A program made the translations under genes and the position numbers. Under the pieces are notes generated by a model. That model made no database searches and had not been told where the DNA came from. It saw nothing but the letters and a program-made list of their open reading frames with translations. From Lepiota brunneoincarnata (Eukaryota; Basidiomycota; Agaricomycetes; Agaricales; Agaricaceae), in assembly GCA_023014365.1 (NCBI GenBank), contig JAEBUN010000005.1, positions 2,382,817-2,446,816 of the forward strand: DNA of 64,000 nt, written 5' to 3'. Shown here piece after piece: positions 28,617 through 39,762 of this stretch; the stretch's first letter is position 1, and each line of letters opens with the position of its first letter.

Positions 28617-30812
28617 ATGCCTCCTAGGTCTACTCGCTCTTCTCAGGGAGCGGGGGCTCCTCCGCCGGCGGATCCTTTGTCACCGGACCCCCTCACTATG
28701 GCTATCTCCCGCACTCAGGACGCCCCCCCCGGCTCCTCTCGCCCTGGCTACAGCTCTGCATCGCAGGCTGCTGCTCCTGCTCCGGCTGCCGAGGCCCCCA
28801 AAAGGCCTCGCAAGTCCGCCGTCTACCCGGATGACGCCCCGGTGACCCCCCGTCCCAAGCGCACCTGCACGCCCGAGCCCTCCGCCCCTCTGAGGCAGGA
28901 GCTCGACCTCGAATTGGTCTCCGGCTCCTCCAGGATGGCTGTTGATCCTGGAGCCGAGCCGTCCCCCGGCCCTGCATTTGTGGAGGAGGAGGAGGATTCC
29001 GAGTTCGTCCCCACCTTCCTCGCCCTTTCCTGCAATCCTGCGGATGCAGAGGGTGAGGCTGGGGTCGTGGCGGACGCTCTCGACGTAGTCGCGCTGTGGC
29101 TGGAGAGGGCCAAGTGCGGCAACCTTTCTGAAGGCGGCAGCATGGAGGTTGCTCGCTCCCTGGCCAGGCTCTTTCACGAGGTGGAAGAGCATGACTGGGA
29201 CGACATCCCCTTCACGGAGGGCAAGTGCACCCTGAGGCTCCATGAGTGGGCTTCTGAGGTGTATGGTCCGTCCAGGCCGAGCACCCCAACCCCTGCGCAA
29301 GGGAAGGGCAAACGGCCAGACTCTGCTGCGCCCGCCGCCCCTGTTGGGGTGGCTGGCAGTATGCACGCCCCCTCTCCTAGGGCCTCTGTGGCTCCTATGG
29401 AGGTGGATGGCGCTCCTCAGGTGGGTGGCTCATGCCGCACCCCTTGGGAGGGTAACCTCCCCCTGCCTCCTGCTCCGGTGGAGGATTTGGGGCGTTTCCC
29501 TGCTGGGTATGCGTGTCCTGCGCCTACTCAGCAATTTTTCAGGAACCTGGCCCGTACGGGGTTGGGCAATCCTGTCCCAGTGGCTCGCAACCCCAGCGCG
29601 GGGCAGCGGCCATCTCACATCAGGGTGGCGCGAGCCACCAACGTTCCTCCGCTGTCGGCGGCGGACAGGGCTAGGTTGGCTGCGAGGCCTCCCCCTGGTC
29701 CCCCCCCTCCGTGCGTCAATTTGGCTACCAAGCCTCGCTCCCCGCCCTGCTCCTATGCGGCTGCGGCTGTCTCGTCCCCGTCAGGTCTCGTCGACCTGGC
29801 ACGTGCTCTCCCGGGGCTGCCTTCCCATAAGGTGGTCTCGTTTCATCGGCAGGCAGCAGCCGCCCAGCAGCCACCCAAGGCTCCCAAGCCTAGGATGACT
29901 ACATCCAGGCCCTCGCGCAAGCAGGTCATGCTCACCCTCGCAGGAGGCGGTCTCCCAGTTAATCTGGGCCCCGTCGTCTGCGCAGAGATTCATCGGGTGG
30001 CGGCCGCCGCTCTGGCATCTGCGGGCTCACTCGTTCGCATCGAGCGGGTCCAGCAGATGGACTCACATGTAGCTTGCTACACCACCGCCATGCCCAGCGA
30101 ACTGGACATCGGCACTATCAGGAATGCGGTCCACGCAAACTGGCCTCAGGCCGTCATGGACGCGAACCTTCCTCGGTCGAAGAGCTACCTCAAGCTCCTC
30201 GACGCACCTATGTTCCAGGGCGGTCAGCCCTGGCTCACGCCCAACAGGGTAGTCAAGGCCATGCAGCGCTCTGTGTGGTCTGAGTATTTTGTGCTGGCCA
30301 CCAGGCCGCACATTGTCAAGAACTTGAGGGCTGCCAACACGGCCACCATGTTCTTCGAGATCTGGGACTCCCAGCAGGGGTCCAACGCGAAGACAGTCTC
30401 TCGACGCGTCATCACTATCGACGGCACTCTGTGTAGGATTATCCCCGCGAAGGCCAACCCCGGCATCCCCCTCTGCCAGCGCTGTTGGAAGTGGGGGCAC
30501 CCTTCTCTAGCCTGCCAACGCGAGGCTATCCGCTGCTCTCACTGCGGCGGCCCGCACTCCCCGACTAACCATCGGGCGTTCGCATCATGCTGTAAGGGGC
30601 AACCTAATCACAGGCCGCCCATTCCCCCCACCCCCGCTGACTGCCCCTGCCCTCACGCGCCCGTTTGCATGAATTGTGGGGGCGCTCATGCCGCTTCGGC
30701 TTCAGCCTGCCCATTCTGGGCTCACCACTTTGATCGGGAGTGGATTGAGCGCCGGTATGATTCTCCGGTAAGGGTTCGTTCCCCGCCGCGTCAACCTTGC
30801 TTACCCCAATGA
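28617..30812 (+). CDS. LINE-A ORF1, intact, 731 aa
   Basis: Gag-like nucleic-acid-binding protein that should coat the element RNA together with ORF2 protein. The start is ATG 28617 (MPPRSTRSSQ). Residues 1-110 are Pro/Ala/Ser-rich with basic patches (KRPRKSA), about 110-220 are acidic then helical, and a second Pro-rich linker follows. A conserved region at about 430-620 is shared with LINE-B ORF1 (KSYLKLLDAPMF, MFFEIWDSQ). Knuckles at about 622-700: CQRCWKWGHPSLAC (CX2CX4HX4C), CSHCGGPH...H...C and CMNCGGAH...C. The stop TGA overlaps the ORF2 ATG. No coiled coil is obvious. Confidence 0.9.
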   Translation: MPPRSTRSSQGAGAPPPADPLSPDPLTMAISRTQDAPPGSSRPGYSSASQAAAPAPAAEAPKRPRKSAVYPDDAPVTPRPKRTCTPEPSAPLRQELDLELVSGSSRMAVDPGAEPSPGPAFVEEEEDSEFVPTFLALSCNPADAEGEAGVVADALDVVALWLERAKCGNLSEGGSMEVARSLARLFHEVEEHDWDDIPFTEGKCTLRLHEWASEVYGPSRPSTPTPAQGKGKRPDSAAPAAPVGVAGSMHAPSPRASVAPMEVDGAPQVGGSCRTPWEGNLPLPPAPVEDLGRFPAGYACPAPTQQFFRNLARTGLGNPVPVARNPSAGQRPSHIRVARATNVPPLSAADRARLAARPPPGPPPPCVNLATKPRSPPCSYAAAAVSSPSGLVDLARALPGLPSHKVVSFHRQAAAAQQPPKAPKPRMTTSRPSRKQVMLTLAGGGLPVNLGPVVCAEIHRVAAAALASAGSLVRIERVQQMDSHVACYTTAMPSELDIGTIRNAVHANWPQAVMDANLPRSKSYLKLLDAPMFQGGQPWLTPNRVVKAMQRSVWSEYFVLATRPHIVKNLRAANTATMFFEIWDSQQGSNAKTVSRRVITIDGTLCRIIPAKANPGIPLCQRCWKWGHPSLACQREAIRCSHCGGPHSPTNHRAFASCCKGQPNHRPPIPPTPADCPCPHAPVCMNCGGAHAASASACPFWAHHFDREWIERRYDSPVRVRSPPRQPCLPQ

Positions 30813-33800
30813 ATAGGGACCATCAGGAACCTAGGAGATTGAGGAGAGCATGCCGTGTCTGGTCTCAGAATGTATTCCGTAGTTACATTCTTGTAGACTC
30901 TCTGCTAGAGCAATTCAAGGATGACGTTGATATGTTCTTACTACAGGAGCCGCCTTGGCGCTCCATCCACCGCGTTCCGTCCTCCTCTGACCCTGATGGG
31001 GATGAGGTTGTCGGGGCGCCCAAGCATACGGAGTGGCTGTGTTTGTTCTGCCCTCCTTCTTCCCCGGGTCAGCCTCCTCGGGTTATGGCATATGTACATA
31101 ACCGGATGATGCGGCTCCGCCCCTCGCTTTGGCGTGACATCGTCGATCACCGTGACGTCATGGCCATCTCCATGTTTTTGCATGGGGAGGCCGTGTACTT
31201 TCTCAACGTCTACTCGGACGACAGACAGTCGGGCATTCGCTATCTTGCGGATGTGGTTGACTCTCTCCCGCAGTGCGCCCTCATGTCGGGGGACTTTAAC
31301 TGCTGATCGCCGCAGTGGGATCCGTGGGCCCCCCACAATCCCGCTGCTGCCGCCTCCCTGCTGGAAATGGCGGACTCATTGGGCCTGAATCTCTTGCTCC
31401 CTGAGAACCCAGGCCCCACACACTTCCCCTTTGAGGAGGGGCTTGCTTCTACCATGATCGACCTCGTGTTTGCAAGGGCGACTGCAGGCCATCTGCTGCT
31501 TCCCACACGGTGTCCCGATCTGTGGGGTCAATCTGACCACTGCCCCCTTCGGATCATTATCCCCCTGGAAGCCTTCGAGGTGGCTGTGCCCAGGCGCTCG
31601 CTGAAGCGGGACTCGGATGAGGAGGCCGAGTTCCTAGCTGAGGTTTCGACGGGGCTTATGGGCCTGGATTATCCAGACCTGGGCTCATCTGACAGGATCG
31701 ACGAGGTGGCCCTGGCTATCTCTGCGGTCTTCTCCGAGGCGTGGCTCGCCCACTCCAAGGAGATCTGCATTGTCTCACGGTCTAAACCGTGGTGGGACGA
31801 CGAGTGCTTGCGCACTTACGCGGTGTATTCTCGGTCTTGGGACCGGGGGGACACTCGCACATTTAAGCGGACCTGGAAGGCCGCCAAGCGCAGGTTCTTC
31901 GATGAGCGCATCAAGGAAATTGCTTCTACCAACAAGTGCCCCTGGGACCTGATGGATTGGGTCAGGGCACGCAAGTTGCCTCCCTGCGAGGCGATCCGCT
32001 ATTGCGATCACCCCTGCAACACTCTCGAGGAACTCTGGGAAGGGCTCCACGGCTCTTACAACGCCGCCAACGACCGCCCGGTCGATGTCGGGGTGCTTGA
32101 TCAGATCGATCCGCTCCCACCGCGGGAGTGGCCAGTCTTCTCCGACTTGGAGATGCACGAGGCTCTGCGCGCGTGCTCCTCTCTGTCCTCACCCGGTCCG
32201 GACCACGTCACGTGGACACACCTCAAGTCCGTTCTGGCGGGCCCGACGGTCACCCGTTTGGTCTGTTGGATTGCCGATGCCTGCATGGAGTGCGGGCATT
32301 GGCCTCGTCACTTTAAGGAGAGCGTGTCGGTTATCATACCGAAGCCTGGCAAGCCCTCCTATGCCACTCCGAAGGCGTTCAGGCCGATCGTCCTTCTCAA
32401 CACTCTTGGTAAACTAATCGAGAAAATGATCTCGCGCCGCTTGCAGTTTGAGGCTGTCAAGTTCGGCGTGTTTCATCCGAACCAGTTTGGCGGCGTGATC
32501 CAGCGGTCCACCGAAGATGCTGGTGCCTACCTCGTGCACCTTGTCCATGCCGGGTGGGCCCGCGGGTTGAAGACGAGTGTTCTCGCCTTCGACATCGCAC
32601 AGTTTTTCCCATCCCTGAGTCATGGGATGCTTCTCATGGTTCTGGCTCGGCAGGGGTTCTCCCCTTGCGTGGGCTGGTTCTTCGCTTCTTATCTCACGGG
32701 GAGGTTTACCAGCTACACCTGGAACTCCTTCCTGTCTGAACCGTTCCGGGCAGAGGTGGGGGTGGGCCAGGGGTCTGCCCTCTTACCCGTCCTGTCCGGC
32801 CTCTACTTGGCTCCCGCCATGTACATTATCGAGCGGAGGCTCCCTCAACCAGGCCTTTTGCTCCTGTCTTATGTCGACGATGGTACCATCGTGGCGCAGG
32901 CCTGGGACCTGGACGCTAACTGCGCCCTGCTCTGCAGATCTTACGAGGTTGTCCATGACACCTTTACCCAGTTTGCACTTGTCGTGGAGCACGACAAGTC
33001 CAAACTTTTCCACTTCTCACGGGATCGTTCTGGTGAGAACCCCCTGGTGGACTTGGGGTTTCCCCCATTTACCGGCGCTACTCCCCTGCGGCCTAAGACC
33101 TATTGGAGGTACTTGGGTTTCTATTTCGATCGTGCCCTTACATTTAAGGAGCATGTTCAGTTCTACTCTACCAAGGCTATCTCCACAGTCAAGGCCATGG
33201 GGATGCTTGGTAACTCCGTCCGGGGGCTTCTGCCTGACCAGAAGCGCCTTCTGTATTGGTCATGTGTGGTTCCTATAGCCACGTACGGCTTTCGTCTGTG
33301 GTATTACCGGGGTGCCAGGTGTAAGGGCGCTTTGGACCACCTTCACCGGATGCAGCGTCGGGCTGCACTCTGGATCACCAGCGCCTTTAGGACATCGCCC
33401 GATGGGGGGGTTGGGGCCATTGCGGGCCTGATCCCCATTCATCTTCATCTCCGGAAGCTTCGTGACTGTGCCAAGTTGCGGTACGCCACGCTTGCTCCGG
33501 GCCACCCCGTTCGTGCCCTCCTTGGCTGGGGCTACAGCGGCGATCTCTGGTCCCATGTCCAGTCCATAGCCAGGCTCCCTCCCCGTGAGCTGATCAAGGT
33601 GAAGGGGCCTGTTGTCGACGCTAACCAGCGTCTTGCTGCCCTGGCTGGGCCCTTCGACGCGGTGGCGCCGGAGGCCTGGCCGGGGCGTCGTCTCTTGGAT
33701 GTGTACCCCGAGCGGGTCCGCTTCCATTCCTACAACCGTGGGGCGGAGGATGCCCTTACGGCCCATGTCGCGGCCCTTGACCGGGTTCTGGCCCGGGCGC

Positions 33801-34694
33801 AGGCTGGTCCGGGGGTTCTGGTGGCAGCGACGGACGCGAGTCTGCCGCCCCGCCGGGTCCACCAGGTGGTTTCGGCCACCCAGGTTTTCCGGGGGCTGGA
33901 CTGCATCCATGCGGTCTGGCTTCCGGGGGGGAAGGTTACGGCTCCCGAGGCCGAGCTTTTCGCCATCTGGCTGGCGGTGTCCAAGGCAGTTTCTGTCGAG
34001 GGCGCCGCTAGTCTTGTCTTGTTCACCGACTCAATGGCTTCAGCCAGGCGGGCGGTGGACCTGTCAGTGCACTCCGCCCAGGGTCATTCCTTGGCAGTCT
34101 GCCGCCTTCTCGCCGGGTGGTTCGCCAGAGGTCCAGCCTGCTCAGTCCATTTCTGGGAGGTCCCTTCACGTGCAAAGTGGCCTTTCCACACTCAGGTACA
34201 CGACTTCACTCGGTCGTTGCCCCCCGTTGGGGTAGGGGCTCGTCCCTGGGCCTTGCTTGACTACCTCCGCAAGGAGGAAGTATGGTCGTGTCAGGACTGC
34301 TGGATCGACTTGTTCCAGGATCCTGACCATTGCAGGCATGGTTTCCTCCAGCTCGCCAGGGACGATGACCGTCCCCTTCGCCCCACGTATCTCCACAGTG
34401 GAGCCTGGATTCCGCATGCTCACTCGGTGTCAGTAATGGCCCGGATGACGCGTGCCATTCTTAACCACACGCCGATAGGGGGCTATCAGAGGCGCTTTTT
34501 CCCACAGGAAGACTATTCCTGTCGCTGCAGGTTTTGGGAGGAAACTTGTGAGCACGTGTTCCGGAGCTGCCCTAGGCACCCCATGACGGGGGTCCCAGCT
34601 ACGGTCGAGGCTCTCATTGCTTTCCTCGAGGTGTCCCCGACCGCATTCGTGTTCGCTGAGAGGGCCGGGCCCCCCCCCGGGGGGTATCGGCTAG
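30809..34694 (+). pseudogene. LINE-A ORF2 (endonuclease-RT-RNase H-CCHC), one stop
   Basis: About 1295 codons from ATG 30809. Domains by residue: AP-endonuclease about 12-250 (WSQN, LQEPPW near 48, GDFNC near 162, QSDHCPL near 241); linker with KPWWDDEC; RT about 450-830 (FRPIVLLNTLGKL near 523, VFHPNQFGG, FDIAQFF near 594, GVGQGSALLP, YVDDGTIV near 688); RNase H about 1000-1130 (ATDAS near 1007, EAELFAI near 1048, FTDSM near 1070); finger CRCRF...H...C near 1238. A TGA at 31304-31306, inside the endonuclease, replaces CGC. An extra C in the C tract near 34680 shifts the frame, so the reading misses the normal TAG and runs into the tail. Only these two lesions separate it from a coding copy. 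Confidence 0.92.
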
Positions 34695-35033
34695 TAGCTC
34701 TGCCTGGCGCCTGGTTGGGTCCGGGCCGGGGCGTTGGTTATTCCCCTGCTGTCTTCGGGTGGTGTGTAGGGATTTACGCAGGAATTGACCCCTATCCCCC
34801 GATGAGGGGGGGGACCTCGTTTCGGCTTTGTTCCCGTGCCGTGCGCTGGGCGGCAGCCGTCTTCCCGCCTCCGTTTACTCAGGGCAGCTTCGTCCTGGGC
34901 ATGGGGAAATGCATGCCCGCATCTGCGGTCACACGTTGTATGTACAGATACCCTGTAGTGTACGGCTCAGTTGTTTGTACTGTGGTGCATAGCTGCACAT
35001 GGCCTCCCTACGCGGCCCGTGTAACAAATTGGA

Positions 35034-35068
<35 letters not shown>

Positions 35069-35070
<2 letters not shown>

Positions 35071-35496
35071 ATCAGAAGGTCGTTGGCTGTTGGGCCCCGC
35101 GCTTGTCCTATAAGTGTGGCCTCCCAGCGGGTTGGGATGTCCCTCTGCTGCCATTGCTGGTGGTGGGGGCACCCGACTAATGTATGCAGGGCGCGATTCC
35201 CGACCTGCCCCCTCTGCTCCGAGCCTCACAGCAAGGAGAACCACAGGTTGATGGCAGGGTGCTGCAAGGCCCACCCCAACGTGAACCCACCGGTTGCCAG
35301 CACCGCTGAAGGCGCTCCGTGCCCTCACCAGTCCCGATGCAGGAATTGTGGCGGCCCCCATGCTGCCCACGACAAGAAATGCCCTTTCTGGCGCAAGCGT
35401 TCTGAAGATGGCTGGGCCAAGAAACGTTATCAGGAGGTACGCGGTTCCCCTACCACCCCCAAGGTCTCGCTAACTCAGCCTAGGAGTAATGCCTAG
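35069..35496 (+). pseudogene. LINE-B ORF1 C-terminus (zinc knuckles)
   Basis: The last 140 or so codons of ORF1: CCHCWWWGHPTNVC, CPLCSEPHSK...H...C and CRNCGGPH...C, then KRYQEV and PRSNA. The stop TAG 35494-35496 overlaps the ORF2 ATG at 35489 by 8 nt, the family arrangement. Confidence 0.87.
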
Positions 35497-38400
35497 GTAC
35501 CTGAACGAGTTACGTATATGCTCTCAGAATGTAAACTGTAATTACATTCTGCTGGACTCTTATCTCGAGTTATATAAAAATGACTTTGATGTCTTGTTCG
35601 TGCAAGAACCTCCTTGGCGAAACCTCCGTAAGGCTCCCTCTACTGTCTCTAGGGATGGGGAGGATGTTGTGGGCGCCCCGCTCCATCCGGAGTGGGTGTG
35701 CATCTGGAACCCTCAGCCGGGCGATTCATCCCCGCGGGTGCTGGCTTATGTCCACTCGAGGCTGTCTTATGAACGTCTATTCGGATGACCGCCACACCGC
35801 CATCCTGGCCCTTTGGGGGCTGGTGGATTCTCTGCCTGCCATGACCTACATGGCAGGCAACTTTAATTGTCACTCGGAGCAGTGGGATCCTAATCGGGTC
35901 TCGCATCTGGGAATCGCCCAGTCTCTCTTGGAGGTTGGGATGGATCTGGGGCTTGATTTGGTGCTCCTGGTGGTTCCAGGCCCGACTCACTTCCCACACG
36001 ATACGAATCTGTCACCATCGGTAATCAATCTCGTCTTCCTCCCGATGGCTCGAGATCCCAATCTCAGGCCCCTGATCAATCTGGAGATGCGCGGTCCTTC
36101 GGATCACGCTCCTCTTACTCTGGTTCTTCTGGTCACTCGCTTTATGACTGGAGTGATCCACCAAGTTCTGAAGCCCGATAGCGACGAGGAGTCGAAGTTT
36201 GTGGTGCAGATATGTGAGGGGCTCGCCGCTCTGCAGATGCCCTTGGACACCCCTGCGGAGGTGGAGTCTGTGGCATTGGCTGTGGCTCGTATCATCTCCC
36301 AGGCCTGGGACGCCTTCTCTGAGGAGGCGTTCATTGTTGGTCGGTCTAATCCCTGGTGGAATGACGACTGTACCGCTGCCATTAGGGCGTATCGGGCCTC
36401 CCCCTTGGGGGAGGTGTGGTACGAGTTCCGGTGGACCGCTAAGGCCATCAAACACAAGTTCTTCGATGAGAAGATCGAGGAGATTGCCTCTGCCAACAAG
36501 CGCCCCTGGGACCTGATGGCCTGGGTTAAACAGCGCAAGTTGCCCGCGTGCGACGCGATTCAGCATGGTAGCGTGCCGTGTCATGACATGGGCTCCCTGT
36601 GGGACACCCTTCACGGGACCTACAACACGGCCTCTGGCCGCGCTGTGGATCCCTCTGTGCTGGACGCTCTCCCTGCACAGGCGGAGAGAGCGTGGTATTC
36701 TTTCTCCGCTTTGGAGCTCGAGGACATTTTATGTTCTTGTGCGAAGAAGTCTGCTCCCAGACCTGACCATGTTACGTGGTCGTATCTGAAGGACATTGTG
36801 GTGGATCGAGCGTCCTGCCGCATGTTCGTTGATCTCGCCAATGCCTGCCTGACAGCAGGGCATTGGCCTGATTATTTCAAGGAGTCTAACTCAGTGGTCA
36901 TACCTAAACCGGGGAAGCCCTCATACTCCACCCCCAAGGCTTTCCAGCCGGTTGTGTTGCTTAACACGTTGGGCAAACTTGTGGAGAAGATGATCTCCAA
37001 CCGCCTCCAGTTTGACTGCGTCAAATGGGGGGTGTTCCATCCCAACCAGGTTGGCAGTATCCGCCAGAAGTCCACTGAGGACGCCGGGTTGATCCTCACT
37101 CATCTTGTTCGTGTGGGATGGGCTCGGGGACTGTGGACTAGCGTTGTAGCCTTCGACATCGCTCAGTTCTTCCCCTCGCTGAATCATGATATGATTCTGG
37201 CAGTGCTGTCATGGTTGGGTTTCGCGCCTGAGTTGGTGTGATTCTTCGGCTCCTACCTGGTTGGGAGGTCTACCACGTATTTGTGGAATTCCTTTCAATC
37301 TGATCCTAGGCAGGCGGATATGGGTGTTGGGCAGGGCTCGGCTCTGTCCCCCGTCTTGTCTGCCCTGTATCTCGCCCCCCTGGTGTACTTGTATTACCAG
37401 TGGACCCCCGGCCTCAGCGTCGACATGCTTTTGTATGTTGACGATGGGACCCTTATAGTCCAGACCAAGAACTGGGAGGACAACGTTACTGCCCTGCAGG
37501 CAGCTTATTGCTGTGTGCATGGGCTCTTTGACTCTTTTGGCCTCACGCTTGAGCATACCAAGTCTGAGGTCTTTCACTTCTCTCGCAACCCGAGAGATGC
37601 CAACCCGCCCATTGACCTGGGCTTCCATCCGTACACAGGGGACACCCCCTTGAAACCCAAGCCATTTTGGCAGTACTTGGGCTTCTATTTCGACCATGCT
37701 CTCACTTTTCGCGAGCATGTCCGCTACTATTCTACCAAGGCATTCTCCACGGTTGGTGCGATGGGGATGCTTGGTAATTTGACCCGGGGGTTGCTTCCTG
37801 ACCAGAAACGCCTCCTCTACCAATCCTGCGTGGTTCCTATTGCCACGTATGGGTTTCGCATGTGGTATCACGAGGGTTTCTGTAACAAGGGAATCCTCAA
37901 GATGTTTAACTCCATGCAGCGGCAAGCCACTAACTGGATCATTGGTGCGTTTCGCACGTCCCCGACCGGGGGGGCAGAGGCCCTGGCGGGCCTTCTGCCC
38001 TTCTGGCTGCATCTTAAGAAGCTGGCTTCCCAAACGGTATTCCAGGTTGCTACTCTTGCAGCTAACCATCCGCTTTGGCCCTTGCTGGGCCATGAGTTTA
38101 GGGGGAGTTCTCCAGAACACCTGCGAGCTATTTTGACTCTCACCCCTGTGCTTCAGCCTAAGGTGAAGAGTGCTCTTATGGAGGTGCAGGCAGTACTTCC
38201 GCAGCTTACTGAGCCATTCTCCCCGTTTGTGGATGAGAATAGGCCGGGTCTCTGTCTTTTGGACTGCTTCTCGGAGCAGATCAAATTTAGACTCTACACC
38301 ATTGATCCGGAGGGGGATTCGAAGCAATGGCACCTTGACGGACTGCACGCCTCCATTCAGAGGGCACAGTCTGATCCGTCGTCTGTCTGCATAGTGGCTG

Positions 38401-39248
38401 GTGCCCACCGGCTGCTGTGCAGGAGGCTGCAGGCTGTTTCGGCAGCTTGCATGTTTGCAGGCAGGCATTTGGTCAAGCAGGCCAGACAGGCCGCGGGGAG
38501 GGTTCTGCTTGCTGATGCGGAGCTCCACTCCATTCGGTTGGGAGTAAGCATGGTCCTAGACCATGCGGAAACCAACCACATCTTCATCTACACCAGCTCC
38601 ACCCGCAGAGCTGTGGATCCCTCTGTGCACGCAGGCCAGGTTCATTCCCTGGAGGTGTGTCGGTCCCTAGACTGCTGGTTGTCTTCCAAGGCCCAGCGGA
38701 CTGTTACCTTCTGGCAGGTGCCTGTGGGCTCTGTTGCAGAGCTTCACTCTGATGCCGTTGCGATGGCAAAAGAACTCCGTGTATCACTGGGCATTCGCCC
38801 GGTGACTACTATCGACTCTCTCCAGGCTGAGGTCACGAGAGGGTGTATTGACAAGTGGGTGAATATGTTTCGCTCACCCCTTTATAGGGGAAGGAATTTC
38901 CTCCCCCTGTTGGACTCCCTCAGGAAGCCAATTCAGCCCTCGTACCTCTCCGGAGGTGTGTGGCTCCGAGAAATTGGCCCCCGGATGTCCGTCGCTGGTA
39001 CAGCAAGGGCTGCCCGCACCATACTCGGTCACGCCCCTATCGGGGAGTACCGCACTAGATTCCACCCCCAGGAGGACCACTCCTGTCCCTGTGGGTTGCG
39101 GCTTGAAACCCACACTCACATACTCACTTCTTGTCCGAAGTACACGCGACGTGGTGGCTTACCCCGCGACCTCGACGCCCTTCTGGGCTTTCTGGAACGC
39201 AACCCTTCCGCGTTTGTGTTCCTATCCCAGCCCCAAGGGGTGGGATAA
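35489..39248 (+). pseudogene. LINE-B ORF2, nearly complete, broken
   Basis: It starts at ATG 35489. An endonuclease segment of about 95 bp (RDLVDH...SLWQGG) is deleted at about 35764 with a frameshift. The frame then runs to a CGA-to-TGA stop at 37239-37241 inside RT, and again from 37242 to the family stop at 39246-39248 (PQGVG). RT motifs: VFHPNQVGS, FDIAQFFPSL (about 37160), MGVGQGSALSP, YVDDGTLIV (about 37435). The RNase H-like region (38340-38800) has AGAHRL and IYTSS where LINE-A has TDAS and FTDS; ADAELHSI (Glu) and HSDAVA (Asp) remain. The finger CPCGLR...H...C is near 39090. Confidence 0.9.
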
Positions 39249-39692
39249 CTGGGGAGGGCCTTTGGGTTGTTCCCCCCTCACAGCTTCAGTCTCGAGGAAC
39301 CAGTGGTTATTCGCCCCCCGCCCTCGGGCGGTAGCAATTTATGGAGAATTGACTCCTAACGCCCTTAGGGGCGGAGACCTGAAGTTCTTAGAGCCTTAGT
39401 CTGCAGGGTGTAGGGATTTACGGAGAACTGACTCCTAACCCCCTCCAGGGGGGGGACCTGTTGGCCCTATCCACCCCTTGTCCACCGCGCCCTGGTTTCC
39501 ATCGGGGTAGTGGACTCTTCACCCACGCGCACTTCTTTATGGAGTGTAGCCTTTTGAGTCAGCGGGACTCTCTTCCCTACCTTTATTGGTAGTTATACCA
39601 TGTACTAGTTACTTTGTTGTAGTTAGTGCACACGGACTGCATTTGAGCACCGTGTTATAAATTGTTGATTTCAAAAAAAAAAAAAAAAAAAA

Positions 39693-39762
39693 GACAAGTG
39701 CACACTGCTCACCACAGAAGTGCACATAGCACATCCTGGCATGTTACAGGGCACTCCTAACA
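39693..39762 (-). repeat. Inverted Copia LTR 5' fragment (70 bp)
   Basis: The reverse complement reads TGTTAGGAGTGCCCTG through GTGCACTTGTC, the first 70 bp or so of the Copia LTR. It lies head-on to the Copia internal region at 39763 and is cut on the other side by the LINE-B tail. It is a remnant of a second Copia LTR inserted in opposite orientation. Confidence 0.88.

Larger units (their letters stand above)
28499..35068 (+). mobile_element. LINE-A, full length, best-preserved copy (6.57 kb)
   Basis: It runs from the family 5' terminus CATCCCTTCTTGG (28499) to a 30-nt poly(A) (35039-35068). The 5' UTR is 118 nt, ORF1 is intact, ORF2 overlaps it as ATGA and has one nonsense codon, and the 3' UTR is about 345 nt. 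The flanks are LINE-B RT on the left and LINE-B ORF1 on the right, with no target duplication, so the insertion came with a deletion or the flanks have since rearranged. Confidence 0.93.
35069..39692 (+). mobile_element. LINE-B copy, 5' end lost, with tail
   Basis: Plus-strand LINE-B from ORF1 (SLAVGPRACPIS) to poly(A) at 39673-39692. It carries the end of ORF1, nearly all of ORF2 and a 3' UTR of about 425 nt. It is cut at 35069 by the preceding LINE-A. After the tail comes an inverted Copia LTR fragment (GACAAGTG). Confidence 0.9.

Noticed and set aside
30797..30808. Alternative upstream start for LINE-A ORF2 (TTG)
   Set aside because: A TTG start is not expected in a fungal nuclear gene. 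ATG 30809 is present at the same place in all three copies and overlaps the ORF1 stop.
35039..35068. Long A and T runs as possible assembly joins
   Set aside because: Each lies at the same place after the family 3' end and most have a target duplication or a clear target element beyond, so they are retroelement tails. Tail lengths may still be inexact.
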